64,000 nucleotides of DNA, from positions 213,671 to 277,670 of the forward strand of contig NZ_LMQH01000010.1 of NCBI RefSeq assembly GCF_001424105.1. Direction: 5' to 3'. The position numbers were made by a program, and so were the translations under genes. The stretch comes from Chryseobacterium sp. Leaf394. GTDB lineage: Bacteria > Bacteroidota > Bacteroidia > Flavobacteriales > Weeksellaceae. Positions 25,880-34,337 of this stretch are shown here, piece after piece. Below the pieces are notes generated by a model that worked only from the letters and a program-made list of their open reading frames with translations, ran no database searches and was not told the DNA's origin. Positions within the stretch are counted from its first letter, which is position 1. The number at the start of each line of letters is the position of its first letter.

Positions 25880-27292
25880 ATGGGAAAAGAATTAATAGAA
25901 AAGGTTTTTAAAAAATTTGAAAATCATTTAAATATTGAGAAAAATAATAGAATTGTTTTCTCTGGAAAATTTGGAATTGGAAAATCTTATTTTTTGAATG
26001 TATTTTTTAGTGACGAAAAATATGAAAAAGAGTATTTTCCAATTTTTATAAATCCGGTAAATTATTCAGTTTCAAATAATCAAGATATTTTTGAATTGAT
26101 AAAGTTTGACATACTATTTCAGATTCTAGAAAAAAATATTATTGACTTTGAAGATTTTGATTTTCCAATAGGAAATTTAGTTTATCAATATTTCTCAAAT
26201 AAATTTTTGAATGATTTTATTTCAAATATAGATTTATTAGGAGAAACGGTTATTGAAGAACAAGTACCTAAATCTTATTCAATAATCAAAAATGTTGGGA
26301 AATTACTTTCAAAAATTTCTGAAATTAACAAAGGTGATTTTGATAATTTCAAAAAAGAAATGGAATCAGATCCAGATTTAAAAATTATTAAAAATTTTTT
26401 TGATAAAGAAGAATTAAAAATTGGTTCTCTTTATGAAAATAATGCAGTTTCTCAGCTCATTTATAAATTAATAAAAGATATTGAAACGAGAACTGAAAAG
26501 AAACCTGTTTTGGTTATTGATGATTTAGATAGAATTGATCCTGAGCACATCTTTAGAATCTTAAATATCTTCTCTGCACACGATAAATTGGGTGAAAATA
26601 AATTTGGATTTGAGAAGGTCATTTTAGTTTGTGATATAAATAATATTAAACATATTTATCATCATTTTTACGGAGAGCATGTTGATTTTTTTGGATACAT
26701 AAATAAATTTTATTCTTTAGAAGTTTTTGAATATTCGAATAAAGATTATGCAAAGTGGTTTAATGAAAATTTTAAAGAAGATGCTTATAGAAATGGTAAT
26801 ATTGATTTTTTAGGCTACATACTATCAGATGCTATTTCAAAAAATTATATTTCTGCAAGACAGTTGTTTAATGACGATTTCTCAAGAAAAGGTGTGACAA
26901 ATTTTTATAATTTTAGTAATTCTCAAAATTACGATGTATTATTTAAACATAAATATATCAATATATTCTCTCTATTTAAAAGCACATATATACTACTCAA
27001 GACTATAATTCGGTATTTTGGCGATTCGAATAATTTTATAAAATATGTGCAAAACGTTGAATTTAATCAATTGTCAAAATACCAGAATGTAGTTGGAGAA
27101 CTATACCTATTTATAGATTTCAAAAAGGAAAAAAATGAGGATAACAACAATAATCTCCTTGTTACCCCATACAAGTTTAGCATAAATTTTAAGCATGGAA
27201 GATTTGAGTTTACTGGTGATTTTGTTAATGCTGATCTAAAATCTCTTTTAATAGATGCAATTGTGCAGTATAATGAAATAATAGAAATTTAA
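25880..27292 (+). CDS. KAP-like P-loop NTPase
   Basis: A 470-residue P-loop NTPase. Walker A is GKFGIGKS (about 28-35) and Walker B is VLVIDDLDRIDPEHI (about 209-223); the IDDLDR form is characteristic of KAP-family and related STAND-like NTPases. No membrane helices are evident, unlike many KAP proteins. The remainder is helical and rich in Asn, Ile, Phe and Lys. It starts three bases after metH and ends 14 before metF, so it is co-transcribed with methionine genes, yet its base composition is visibly more AT-rich than either neighbour, suggesting acquisition. KAP NTPases occur in phage-defence contexts, but no effector or partner is visible here. Confidence 0.75.
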   Translation: MGKELIEKVFKKFENHLNIEKNNRIVFSGKFGIGKSYFLNVFFSDEKYEKEYFPIFINPVNYSVSNNQDIFELIKFDILFQILEKNIIDFEDFDFPIGNLVYQYFSNKFLNDFISNIDLLGETVIEEQVPKSYSIIKNVGKLLSKISEINKGDFDNFKKEMESDPDLKIIKNFFDKEELKIGSLYENNAVSQLIYKLIKDIETRTEKKPVLVIDDLDRIDPEHIFRILNIFSAHDKLGENKFGFEKVILVCDINNIKHIYHHFYGEHVDFFGYINKFYSLEVFEYSNKDYAKWFNENFKEDAYRNGNIDFLGYILSDAISKNYISARQLFNDDFSRKGVTNFYNFSNSQNYDVLFKHKYINIFSLFKSTYILLKTIIRYFGDSNNFIKYVQNVEFNQLSKYQNVVGELYLFIDFKKEKNEDNNNNLLVTPYKFSINFKHGRFEFTGDFVNADLKSLLIDAIVQYNEIIEI

Positions 27293-27306
27293 CTAGAATA
27301 TAATAA

Positions 27307-28263
27307 ATGAAAATCACAGACCACATAAAAAACGCCAACGGCAAAACTCTTTTCTCCCTCGAAGTGGTTCCGCCTCAAAAGGGAATCGGGATTGAAGATT
27401 TATATAAAAATATCGACCCGTTAATGGAATTTAAGCCTCCATTTATCGACGTCACGACTTCAAGGGAAGAATATATTTATATTGACAAAGGAAACGGTTT
27501 GATGGAACGCCGTATCACGAGAATGCGTCCCGGTACGTTAGGAATTTGTGCGGCAATTCAGCATAAATACAATGTAGATACTGTTCCACACTTGCTTTGC
27601 GGAGGTTTTACCAAAGAAGAAACAGAATATCTTTTGGTAGACTGTATGTATTTGGGAATCGACAATATTATGGCGCTTCGTGGCGATGCGATGAAGGGTC
27701 ATCAATATTTTGAAGCCACTCCCGGCGGTCACTCAAGTGCTATGGATTTGGTGAATCAGATCAACAATTTGGGAAGAGGAAAGTATCTTCACGACGATCA
27801 GGCTTGCGATGAACACAACAAATTCTGCATCGGAGTTGCCGGTTATCCCGAAAAACATATGGAAGCTCCGTCAATGAATTACGATCTGAAATGGCTCAAG
27901 CAAAAAGTGGATGCCGGCGCAGATTATATCGTCACCCAAATGTTTTTTGACAATAAAAAGTACATCGAATTTGTTACCAAAGCCCGTGAAATGGGAATCA
28001 CGGTTCCAATCATTCCAGGAATTAAACCGATTGCTACTAAAAAGCATTTAAAATTACTGCCACAGGTTTTCAAAATTGATTTGCCTGAAGATTTGATTAA
28101 TGCCGTGGAAAGTGCGAAAAATAATGAGGCCGTAAAACAAATCGGCGTGGAATGGGCCATTAGCCAATGCAAGGAATTGCTTGATTTTGGCGTTCCCGTA
28201 CTTCATTTTTACTCGATGGGTAAAAGTGATAATATTAAAAAAGTGGCTGGAGAGCTGTTTTAA
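27307..28263 (+). CDS. metF: Methylenetetrahydrofolate reductase
   Basis: A 318-residue MetF. The TIM-barrel flavoprotein starts FSLEVVPPQKGIGIEDLY (catalytic Glu in SLEVVPP) and has HLLCGG, NIMALRGD, GVAGYPEKH and QMFFDN motifs in order. It makes 5-methyl-THF, the methyl donor for the split MetH. Last gene of the unit, closed by a strong hairpin. Confidence 0.95.
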   Translation: MKITDHIKNANGKTLFSLEVVPPQKGIGIEDLYKNIDPLMEFKPPFIDVTTSREEYIYIDKGNGLMERRITRMRPGTLGICAAIQHKYNVDTVPHLLCGGFTKEETEYLLVDCMYLGIDNIMALRGDAMKGHQYFEATPGGHSSAMDLVNQINNLGRGKYLHDDQACDEHNKFCIGVAGYPEKHMEAPSMNYDLKWLKQKVDAGADYIVTQMFFDNKKYIEFVTKAREMGITVPIIPGIKPIATKKHLKLLPQVFKIDLPEDLINAVESAKNNEAVKQIGVEWAISQCKELLDFGVPVLHFYSMGKSDNIKKVAGELF

Positions 28264-28285
28264 ATAGTTAGTAAATGTGAAAAGA

Positions 28286-28314
28286 TAAGGCTTCAGAAAT
28301 TTTCTGAAGCCTTA
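28286..28314. terminator. Bidirectional terminator after metF
   Basis: TAAGGCTTCAG (28286-28296) pairs with CTGAAGCCTTA (28304-28314) around an AT-rich loop, and TTGTTTATATT follows. The last three bases are also the stop codon of the convergent gene at 28312-28803. Confidence 0.8.
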
Positions 28315-28803
28315 TTGTTTATATTCTGTCTGATATTGAATCAATTGATCAAAAACACTTTTCGTTGTCGGTTTTGAAGAATTGGTATTAAAAATAAACA
28401 TTCCGCTGTCGATATTAAAAAAGTATTTTTTTGTATCATCACTCACCGAAAACCATTTCAACAGTCCATTCACCAGATTGATATCTTCCCATCTTATTGA
28501 CGATTCATCCAGATTAAACGTATGCGGATTCTGATTTAAAGTATCTCTGAAAATGATCTTACGGTCTTCAATATAAATCATTCCGCTTCCCTGAAACGCT
28601 TTCAGTTTAAAGAACTCATTTTGCGTATTTCCCATATTGTACCGTACAAAAGCATGATATTCCGGAGTACCAATTTCATCCAGGAGAATTTTCTGTTTTT
28701 TCTTTCTGCTTTGTGCCGCCAAGTATGCAACCAGAAAAATAATTGCAGGAATAGACAACAGAAAAATGAAAAATAAGATAACAACAAAAACTAATGGTTC
28801 CAT
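28312..28803 (-). CDS. Hypothetical single-pass membrane protein
   Basis: A 163-residue protein with one N-terminal membrane segment (about 5-30, VVILFFIFLLSIPAIIFLVAY), a basic RKKKQK stop-transfer patch and a soluble, probably cytoplasmic ~125-residue domain with beta-strand-like segments (GSGMIYIEDRKIIFRDTL). No known family recognised. It follows the GNAT-like gene by 19 bases, so the two are probably co-transcribed. Confidence 0.75.
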   Translation of the reverse strand: MEPLVFVVILFFIFLLSIPAIIFLVAYLAAQSRKKKQKILLDEIGTPEYHAFVRYNMGNTQNEFFKLKAFQGSGMIYIEDRKIIFRDTLNQNPHTFNLDESSIRWEDINLVNGLLKWFSVSDDTKKYFFNIDSGMFIFNTNSSKPTTKSVFDQLIQYQTEYKQ

Positions 28804-28822
28804 GATTTGATTTTTTTAAATT

Positions 28823-29974
28823 TTAAACTGTCGGATGCTTTTCAAACTCCTTTGTGCGGTCAAATAAATATCGGTAAGTCGCCAGTTTTCTTGTCACTTC
28901 AGTCTCCAGATGTTTTGCAAGCCCCAGCATTTTTGGGTTAAAATCCCCAATCCACTGCATTTCAAAATCCTCAAATTTTGTTGCCACACGGAAATGGTTG
29001 GCCGCCTCTACGATGAGGTAACCTTCAACCCCTTTATTTTGCCACTCCGGAAGAACTCCAAAAATTAAACCAACGAACTTGGAATTATGCTTAAAAGTTT
29101 TGTAATAAAGAAACTTCAGCTTATCTAAAAATCCAAATTTCCCATTGAGATATTTAAACCATTGATTCAGATCCGGAATATTGATCCACATCGCAATCGG
29201 ATTTCCACTTTTATAAGCGAACCACGCAATATGTTCATTCATTACAGGTTTCATCGTGTTGAAAAGTTTTTTGACGTCATTCAGAGTCATCTGCTTTCCG
29301 CCACCGTGGCTTTCCCATGATTTGTTATAAATTGTATAAAAATCTTCAGCAAACTTATCCATATTGGCCCTGGTCACACGTTTAGACGAAAAATTTTCGT
29401 TTTTAGAATGCTTGGCGTGCATAATATTGAAAATCCTTGAAGTAGGAGCGTGGGCTTTTCTGCTGAAGCAAAGTTGGTTATAATAGATTTGAAATCCGTA
29501 ATTCTCAAATAGATCTTTGTAATAAGGGAAATTGTAATTCATCCCGTACAGAGGTTCAGAAAAACCTTCAATGAGTACACCCCAAAATTTATCGCGTTCC
29601 CCGAAATTTATTGAACCATCCATCGCTTCTATACCTCTCTGCTGAAGCCAGTTTTTACAGTGGTCAAATATGAAGTTGGCAGTCTCCTGATCATTAATGC
29701 AGTCAAAAAATCCTATCCCGCCGGTGGGTTGTTTTTCGATGTATTGCTTATTGATAAAAACAGCAACTTTTCCAACTGTCTTATGATCTTTTTTAAACAG
29801 AAATCTTTTGCATTCACCAGTCGTAAAACACTTGTTTTTGCTGTTGTCAAAAACGCTTTCAATGTCTTTGTCTAAAGGCCGGATATACGCTTTGTCATCT
29901 TTATAAAGTCTCGCTGGAAACTCCAGAAATTCCTTTTTTTGTGCGCTATTCAGTACTTCTTCTGCAATGATCAT
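28823..29974 (-). CDS. GNAT-fold-like protein (YghO-like), function unknown
   Basis: A 383-residue cytoplasmic protein. The N-terminus has a GNAT-like half (FLFKKDHKTVGKVAVFINK ... IGFFDCINDQETANFIFDHC), and the C-terminal half has another (HIAWFAYKSGNPIAMWINIPD ... FGVLPEWQNKGVEGYLIVEAA) with an acetyl-CoA-loop-like QNKGVEG. This fits the two-domain acyltransferase-like family that includes E. coli YghO. Substrate unknown. It is divergent from folE across 100 bases; a TATATTAG on the minus strand (29986-29993) could be its -7 element. Confidence 0.7.
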   Translation of the reverse strand: MIIAEEVLNSAQKKEFLEFPARLYKDDKAYIRPLDKDIESVFDNSKNKCFTTGECKRFLFKKDHKTVGKVAVFINKQYIEKQPTGGIGFFDCINDQETANFIFDHCKNWLQQRGIEAMDGSINFGERDKFWGVLIEGFSEPLYGMNYNFPYYKDLFENYGFQIYYNQLCFSRKAHAPTSRIFNIMHAKHSKNENFSSKRVTRANMDKFAEDFYTIYNKSWESHGGGKQMTLNDVKKLFNTMKPVMNEHIAWFAYKSGNPIAMWINIPDLNQWFKYLNGKFGFLDKLKFLYYKTFKHNSKFVGLIFGVLPEWQNKGVEGYLIVEAANHFRVATKFEDFEMQWIGDFNPKMLGLAKHLETEVTRKLATYRYLFDRTKEFEKHPTV

Positions 29975-30049
29975 AATTTTTCAGGCTAATATAAGGTGAA
30001 AGGTAATTCAAATTTGGGGCAAATTAAAATGTAGAATTAATTTTATCCG

Positions 30050-30057
30050 TATTTTTG
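30050..30057 (+). promoter_or_regulatory. Candidate -7 promoter box of folE
   Basis: TATTTTTG matches TAnnTTTG and lies 17 bases before the folE ATG, which would give a very short leader. No good -33 motif at the usual spacing. Confidence 0.5.
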
Positions 30058-30074
30058 TTGCAAAATAAATAAAA

Positions 30075-30743
30075 ATGGTTGATTTTACCGATAACGATGA
30101 TGATATTTTCACAGGGAAAGAGCATACGCCGATTCGTGAAGATGCCTTTGAGAAATCGCCACAGGAAAAGATAGAAAAAATTACTGAACTTTTTGGAGAA
30201 ATCATGGAAACACTTGGTCTTGATATGACCGATGATTCATTAAAAGATTCTCCCAAAAGAGTTGCAAAAATGTATGTAAATGAAATTTTCGGTGGATTAC
30301 TTCCTGAAAACAAACCCGGAATTTCTACATTTTCAAACAAATACAAATACCGCCAGATGTTGGTGGAAAAAGACATCACAGTTTACTCATTCTGCGAGCA
30401 TCACTTTCTGCCAATAATCGGAAGAGCACACGTTGCGTATATTTCAAGTGGTGACGTAATCGGACTTTCAAAAATCAACAGAATTGTTGATTACTATGCG
30501 AAAAGACCACAGGTTCAGGAGAGACTGACGATGCAGATTGTTGATGCCCTAAAAGATGCTTTAGGAACTCAGAATGTTGCCTGCATTATCGATGCAAAAC
30601 ACCTGTGCGTAAACTGCAGAGGAATAAAGGATACTGCAAGTTCAACCATTACTGCAGAATTGAGCGGGATTTTCAGAACCAATCCGATTACCAGACAGGA
30701 GTTTCTGCATTATGTAGGAAGCCACGCGAAACTGGATTATTAA
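30075..30743 (+). CDS. folE: GTP cyclohydrolase I
   Basis: A 222-residue FolE. The zinc-binding YSFCEHHFLPIIGRAHVAYI (about 106-125), SKINRIVDYYAKRPQVQERL, and the second zinc cysteine with CVNCRGIKDTASSTIT (about 178-193) are all present. It converts GTP to dihydroneopterin triphosphate, first step of tetrahydrofolate synthesis, which supplies the folate used by MetF/MetH nearby. The first ~35 residues are acidic and variable. A small unknown gene follows by 5 bases. Confidence 0.95.
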   Translation: MVDFTDNDDDIFTGKEHTPIREDAFEKSPQEKIEKITELFGEIMETLGLDMTDDSLKDSPKRVAKMYVNEIFGGLLPENKPGISTFSNKYKYRQMLVEKDITVYSFCEHHFLPIIGRAHVAYISSGDVIGLSKINRIVDYYAKRPQVQERLTMQIVDALKDALGTQNVACIIDAKHLCVNCRGIKDTASSTITAELSGIFRTNPITRQEFLHYVGSHAKLDY

Positions 30744-30748
30744 ATGCG

Positions 30749-31225
30749 ATGATTAATCAGATTATAAAAAGAAATATCAGATTACTTTCCGAAAGATATG
30801 GATATGAAATATCTTATTTCAAGAATGTAGTTTTGATAAAAAATGAAAAGAATTTCATTGAAATTTTCTCCAAAGTTAAAGATTATATTGAAGTTAAATA
30901 TAATTTTGAAAAGGGAACTTTAGAGATTGAAATTCAGGATTTTGAAGTTTATGATCTGTTAATCAAAATTTTCCGAAGAAAAGAATTAGAAAAAGTGAAT
31001 TTAAATCCAATGGATCCTTTAAATCTGGCTGATCTTGAAGAAGAGTTTGGATGTTTAAGTAAATTCGAAGAAAAACTTACATCCCTTATAAATTCAGAAG
31101 TTAATTATTCTGATCTAGGGGGAAATAGAGTTTTAACAGAACTTTATCAAGATATTTTAATTTTAAGAGACGACATTGGAGCTTCAAAATCTAATGTAAT
31201 AAATATAAGCAATGATAAAATTTAG
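30749..31225 (+). CDS. Hypothetical protein downstream of folE
   Basis: A 158-residue soluble protein starting MINQIIKRNIRLLSERYGYE, set at the ATG at 30749 because the longer frame runs out of frame through folE. Mostly predicted helix/strand with many charged residues (FEKGTLEIEIQDFEVYDLL; LADLEEEFGCLSKFEEKLTSL). No known family recognised. AT-rich compared with folE and cysS. Size and composition resemble immunity-type or orphan accessory proteins, but this is only a resemblance. Confidence 0.65.
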   Translation: MINQIIKRNIRLLSERYGYEISYFKNVVLIKNEKNFIEIFSKVKDYIEVKYNFEKGTLEIEIQDFEVYDLLIKIFRRKELEKVNLNPMDPLNLADLEEEFGCLSKFEEKLTSLINSEVNYSDLGGNRVLTELYQDILILRDDIGASKSNVINISNDKI

Positions 31226-31249
31226 AAAAGTTTCAAGCCAGATTTTCAT

Positions 31250-31269
31250 CACAACCATTATTTGTTGTG
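31250..31269. repeat. Small hairpin between the folE unit and cysS
   Basis: CACAAC (31250-31255) pairs with GTTGTG (31264-31269). It may end the folE transcript, though no T run follows. The next stretch (31290-31322) is a direct repeat of TTTCAAA-type units just before the cysS start. Confidence 0.4.
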
Positions 31270-31324
31270 GCTAATTTGTAATGAATTAATTTCAAATTTC
31301 AAACCTCAAATTTCAAATCAAATA

Positions 31325-32791
31325 ATGCAATTAAAAATATACAATTCGCTCACAGCGGAAAAAGAAATATTCACACCAATCCACGAAAATAATGTCGGGA
31401 TGTACGTTTGTGGACCGACGGTTTACAGCAATGTGCACTTGGGAAATGTGCGAACTTTTCTTTCTTTCGATTTTATTTACCGAAGCTTAATGCATTTGGG
31501 ATATAAAGTTCGTTACGTAAGAAATATTACTGATGCTGGGCATTTAACTGACGATGGAGACGTCAACAACGACCGTTTCGTGAAGCAGACCCGTCTTGAA
31601 AAACTGGAACCCATGGAAATCGTGCAGAAATATACAGTCGATTTTCATAAAGTTCTGGAAATGTTCAATCTTCTGCCGCCAAATATTGAACCTACAGCAA
31701 CCGGTCACATTGTTGAACAAATCGAACTGACTCAGAAATTAATCGAAAAAGGTTTTGCTTACGAAAGCAACGGTTCAGTTTATTTTGATGTTTTAGAATA
31801 CAACAAAAGAGGTTTGAATTACGGTGAACTTTCAAAACGTAATATTGAAGAACTTTTTGCCAACACCAGAGATCTTGACGGACAGGGCGAAAAGAAAAAC
31901 CCACAGGATTTTGCCTTGTGGAAAAAAGCTTCTCCTGCTCACATCATGCGTTGGAATTCTCCCTGGGGAGAAGGTTTTCCGGGATGGCACCTTGAATGTA
32001 CTGCGATGAGCACGAAATATCTGGGCGACAAATTCGATATCCACGGAGGTGGAATGGATTTAAAATTCCCACACCATGAATGTGAAATCGCACAGGGAAA
32101 AGCCTGCAATGAAGTTGAACCGGTTAATTACTGGATGCACGCCAACATGCTGACCATGAATTCACAGCGTATGAGCAAGTCAACTGGAAATTATATTTTA
32201 CCTAAACAGTTGGTTTCAGGTGAAAACGATTTTTTCGAAAAACCTTTTCATCCTACAATCGTTCGTTTCTGCTTTCTTCAGGCGCACTACAGAAGTGTTT
32301 TGGATATTTCCAATGACGCAATGCTGGCCAGCGAAAAAGGTTTCACAAGAATGATGGAGGCGGTAAAAGTTTTAAATTCAATTACGCCAAATGATCAAAA
32401 AGAATCTGGTTTTAATCTGAAGGAATGGAAAGCCAAAGCGTATGATGCTCTGACAGACGATTTCAACTCTCCGGTTTTGATTGCACATTTATTTGAAGCT
32501 GTGAAATTTATTTTTGCTTTAAAAGAGGAAAAAGAAACAGTTTCTACCGACGATTTAGCAGATTTAAAATCAACTTTAAATGCTTTGATATTCGATGTTC
32601 TGGGTCTTCAGGCAATTGAAGAAAATAATAATGAAAAGCTGGATCAGACGTTACAGGTTTTAATCGAACTGAGAAATCAGGCAAGAAAATCTAAAAACTT
32701 TGAGCTTTCAGACCAGATCAGAGACAAACTTTTAGCTGAAGGAATTGAACTGAAAGACGGAAGAGACGGAACTTCATATGTTTTAAATTAA
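31325..32791 (+). CDS. cysS: Cysteinyl-tRNA synthetase
   Basis: A 488-residue class I synthetase. It has [13 protein letters not shown] (HIGH-type motif, zinc Cys in YVCGPTVY), the [10 protein letters not shown] zinc/cysteine-recognition segment, [18 protein letters not shown], and RMSKSTGN (KMSKS-type). The C-terminal DALR/anticodon region ends [22 protein letters not shown]. The ATG at 31325 gives the conserved [10 protein letters not shown] start; a longer frame from 31262 would translate the intergenic repeat. Full length for the family. Confidence 0.95.
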   Translation: MQLKIYNSLTAEKEIFTPIHENNVGMYVCGPTVYSNVHLGNVRTFLSFDFIYRSLMHLGYKVRYVRNITDAGHLTDDGDVNNDRFVKQTRLEKLEPMEIVQKYTVDFHKVLEMFNLLPPNIEPTATGHIVEQIELTQKLIEKGFAYESNGSVYFDVLEYNKRGLNYGELSKRNIEELFANTRDLDGQGEKKNPQDFALWKKASPAHIMRWNSPWGEGFPGWHLECTAMSTKYLGDKFDIHGGGMDLKFPHHECEIAQGKACNEVEPVNYWMHANMLTMNSQRMSKSTGNYILPKQLVSGENDFFEKPFHPTIVRFCFLQAHYRSVLDISNDAMLASEKGFTRMMEAVKVLNSITPNDQKESGFNLKEWKAKAYDALTDDFNSPVLIAHLFEAVKFIFALKEEKETVSTDDLADLKSTLNALIFDVLGLQAIEENNNEKLDQTLQVLIELRNQARKSKNFELSDQIRDKLLAEGIELKDGRDGTSYVLN

Positions 32792-32813
32792 AAGGATTTC
32801 TCCTAAATACATC

Positions 32814-32883
32814 TCCCGCAGATTTTTTGCATGCAGCAGATTTAAAAAAGTAATTTGTTGCCTGAGCTCTAAAATCTGCGGGA
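32814..32883. repeat. Long inverted repeat (TCCCGCAGATTTT arms) after cysS
   Basis: TCCCGCAGATTTT (32814-32826) and AAAATCTGCGGGA (32871-32883) are perfect 13-base arms with a 44-base centre that itself contains GCAGATTT again. A TTTTTTG run follows. It can end the cysS transcript, but the arm structure and internal repetition look like a dispersed repeat. Confidence 0.65.
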
Positions 32884-32923
32884 TTTTTTGTGCCATTAAC
32901 AAATGAAATATTCTCAATCATGG

Positions 32924-32968
32924 CCTCAACCTCAACCTCAACCTCAACCTTAACCTTAGCCTCAACCT
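32924..32968. repeat. CCTCAA hexanucleotide tandem array
   Basis: Seven consecutive six-base units from 32924 (CCTCAA x4, CCTTAA, CCTTAG, CCTCAA) and a partial eighth, in the 253-base gap before the T9SS gene at 33045. Two units have diverged, so the array is not fully fresh. Confidence 0.85.
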
Positions 32969-33044
32969 AAAAAAAAATTCTTTCCAATTCAAAAAATGTT
33001 TAACTTAGTAAGACTAAAACAATTACAATTTAAATATTGAAAAT

Positions 33045-34211
33045 ATGAAAAAACTTTTATTCCCTATTGTTCTGTTGGTACTCGGAAATACAGTCAATGC
33101 ACAGCAAGACTTTTTTGCGCTGGCAGGTAAAGATTCTCCAAGAATTGAGTTCAACGACATCCGTGCGATGAATACGGATGGCGGTTCAGGAACACAGATT
33201 TTCACATCTGTTTCGCAATCTGAAGTGTTTTCACAAAATTCCAGAACGAAAGTTGCTGAAGATAAAGCTTCTTACGGAAATTCTCAGGCGATGAATCTGG
33301 CTGCACTCGCTACAGATTTATCACAGGAAAATCTGATTTATATGCCTATGTTTTCTTCAAATATTTACGTTTTGAATCAGAAAACAAAGCAAATTACTTT
33401 GGTTGAAAATAATGTAGCAAAGGTAACATCCTGCGACATTAATTCTCACATTACAAGAATGACTTTAGGCTACGATGGAGCTGTTTATGCACTGAATAAT
33501 GCCGGAACACAATTGCTGCAGATTTCAAAGAAAAACGGACAGTATTCTGTTTTAGATTTAGGTATTGTGAAAGATGCCGCTTCCAATGGTAAAAACTCGT
33601 TTACAGCAATGGAGACTGGTTTTGGTGGGGATATGATTTCGGATGCAGAAGGTAATTTTTATGTTTTTGCTGCTTCAGGCAACGTGTTTAAAGTGTCTCC
33701 TAAAAATCTTGAAGCCTACTTTTTAGGTAAAGTCTCTGGTCTTCCTGAAAATTATTCAGTTAATGGTGCTGCAGTAAATTCCAAAGGTAAAATCGTGGTG
33801 GCAAGTGCTAAAGGTAATGCTTTATTTGAAGTGAATTTCGAAAGTCTGGAAGCAAAACAGTTGGCTGGAGAAACCAATCTTCATATTTATGATCTGGCGA
33901 GCAAATATTTTCTGAATGACAGAAAAGCAGTTGAAACTACTCCGATAATCAATGCTGAAATCTATCCGACAAGAGTGGATGAGAATTTCATTTACGTCAA
34001 TTTAAATCAGACAAAAATCAAAGGAAATATAAAAGTTGATATTTTTGATCTTTCAGGTAAAAATGTTTTGAGCAGAAAAATCTCTGTGAAAGACGGAAAT
34101 CTTAATGAAAAAATTGAATTGTCCAATCTTTCTCAAGGTGCTTATCTCGTAAGTATTTTTGATAATTCAGGAAAAGTAATTGCTTCGAAAAAAGTTCTTA
34201 AAACTAAATAG
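33045..34211 (+). CDS. Secreted protein with T9SS type A sorting domain
   Basis: A 388-residue secreted protein: signal peptide (1-19, ending NAQ), a middle region of short beta repeats such as NLIYMPMFSSNIYVLNQ and GDMISDAEGNFYVFAASGNV that suggests a beta-propeller, and a C-terminal T9SS sorting domain (AEIYPTRVDENFIYV ... VDIFDLSGKNVLSRKIS ... GAYLVSIFDNSGKVI). Function beyond secretion unknown. A terminator follows at 34237. Confidence 0.88.
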   Translation: MKKLLFPIVLLVLGNTVNAQQDFFALAGKDSPRIEFNDIRAMNTDGGSGTQIFTSVSQSEVFSQNSRTKVAEDKASYGNSQAMNLAALATDLSQENLIYMPMFSSNIYVLNQKTKQITLVENNVAKVTSCDINSHITRMTLGYDGAVYALNNAGTQLLQISKKNGQYSVLDLGIVKDAASNGKNSFTAMETGFGGDMISDAEGNFYVFAASGNVFKVSPKNLEAYFLGKVSGLPENYSVNGAAVNSKGKIVVASAKGNALFEVNFESLEAKQLAGETNLHIYDLASKYFLNDRKAVETTPIINAEIYPTRVDENFIYVNLNQTKIKGNIKVDIFDLSGKNVLSRKISVKDGNLNEKIELSNLSQGAYLVSIFDNSGKVIASKKVLKTK

Positions 34212-34236
34212 CTTCAATTTTGCCATTTATATGTGT

Positions 34237-34267
34237 GCCTCTCAAATTTTAATTTGAGGGGCTTTTT
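34237..34267 (+). terminator. Terminator after the T9SS gene
   Basis: GCCTCTCAAATT (34237-34248) pairs with AATTTGAGGGGC (34251-34262) with one wobble, followed by TTTTT. Confidence 0.85.
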
Positions 34268-34294
34268 AATAAATAATTGATGCAGAAAATCAGT

Positions 34295-34333
34295 TGTTTT
34301 ACGTTATAAAACACTATTTTTATCCAAAAATAG
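34295..34333 (+). repeat. Two stacked hairpins in the malQ leader
   Basis: TGTTTTA/TAAAACA (34295-34313, spacer of five) is followed one base later by CTATTTTT/AAAAATAG (34314-34333, four-base loop), which ends four bases before the malQ ATG. They could hide the start region or act as a protein-binding site. Confidence 0.45.
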
Positions 34334-34337
34334 ATAG

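Noticed and set aside
32924-32968. Telomere-like repeat
   Set aside because: The hexamer resembles telomeric repeats only in length; it is internal to a chromosome-like region and too short, so treated as a microsatellite.
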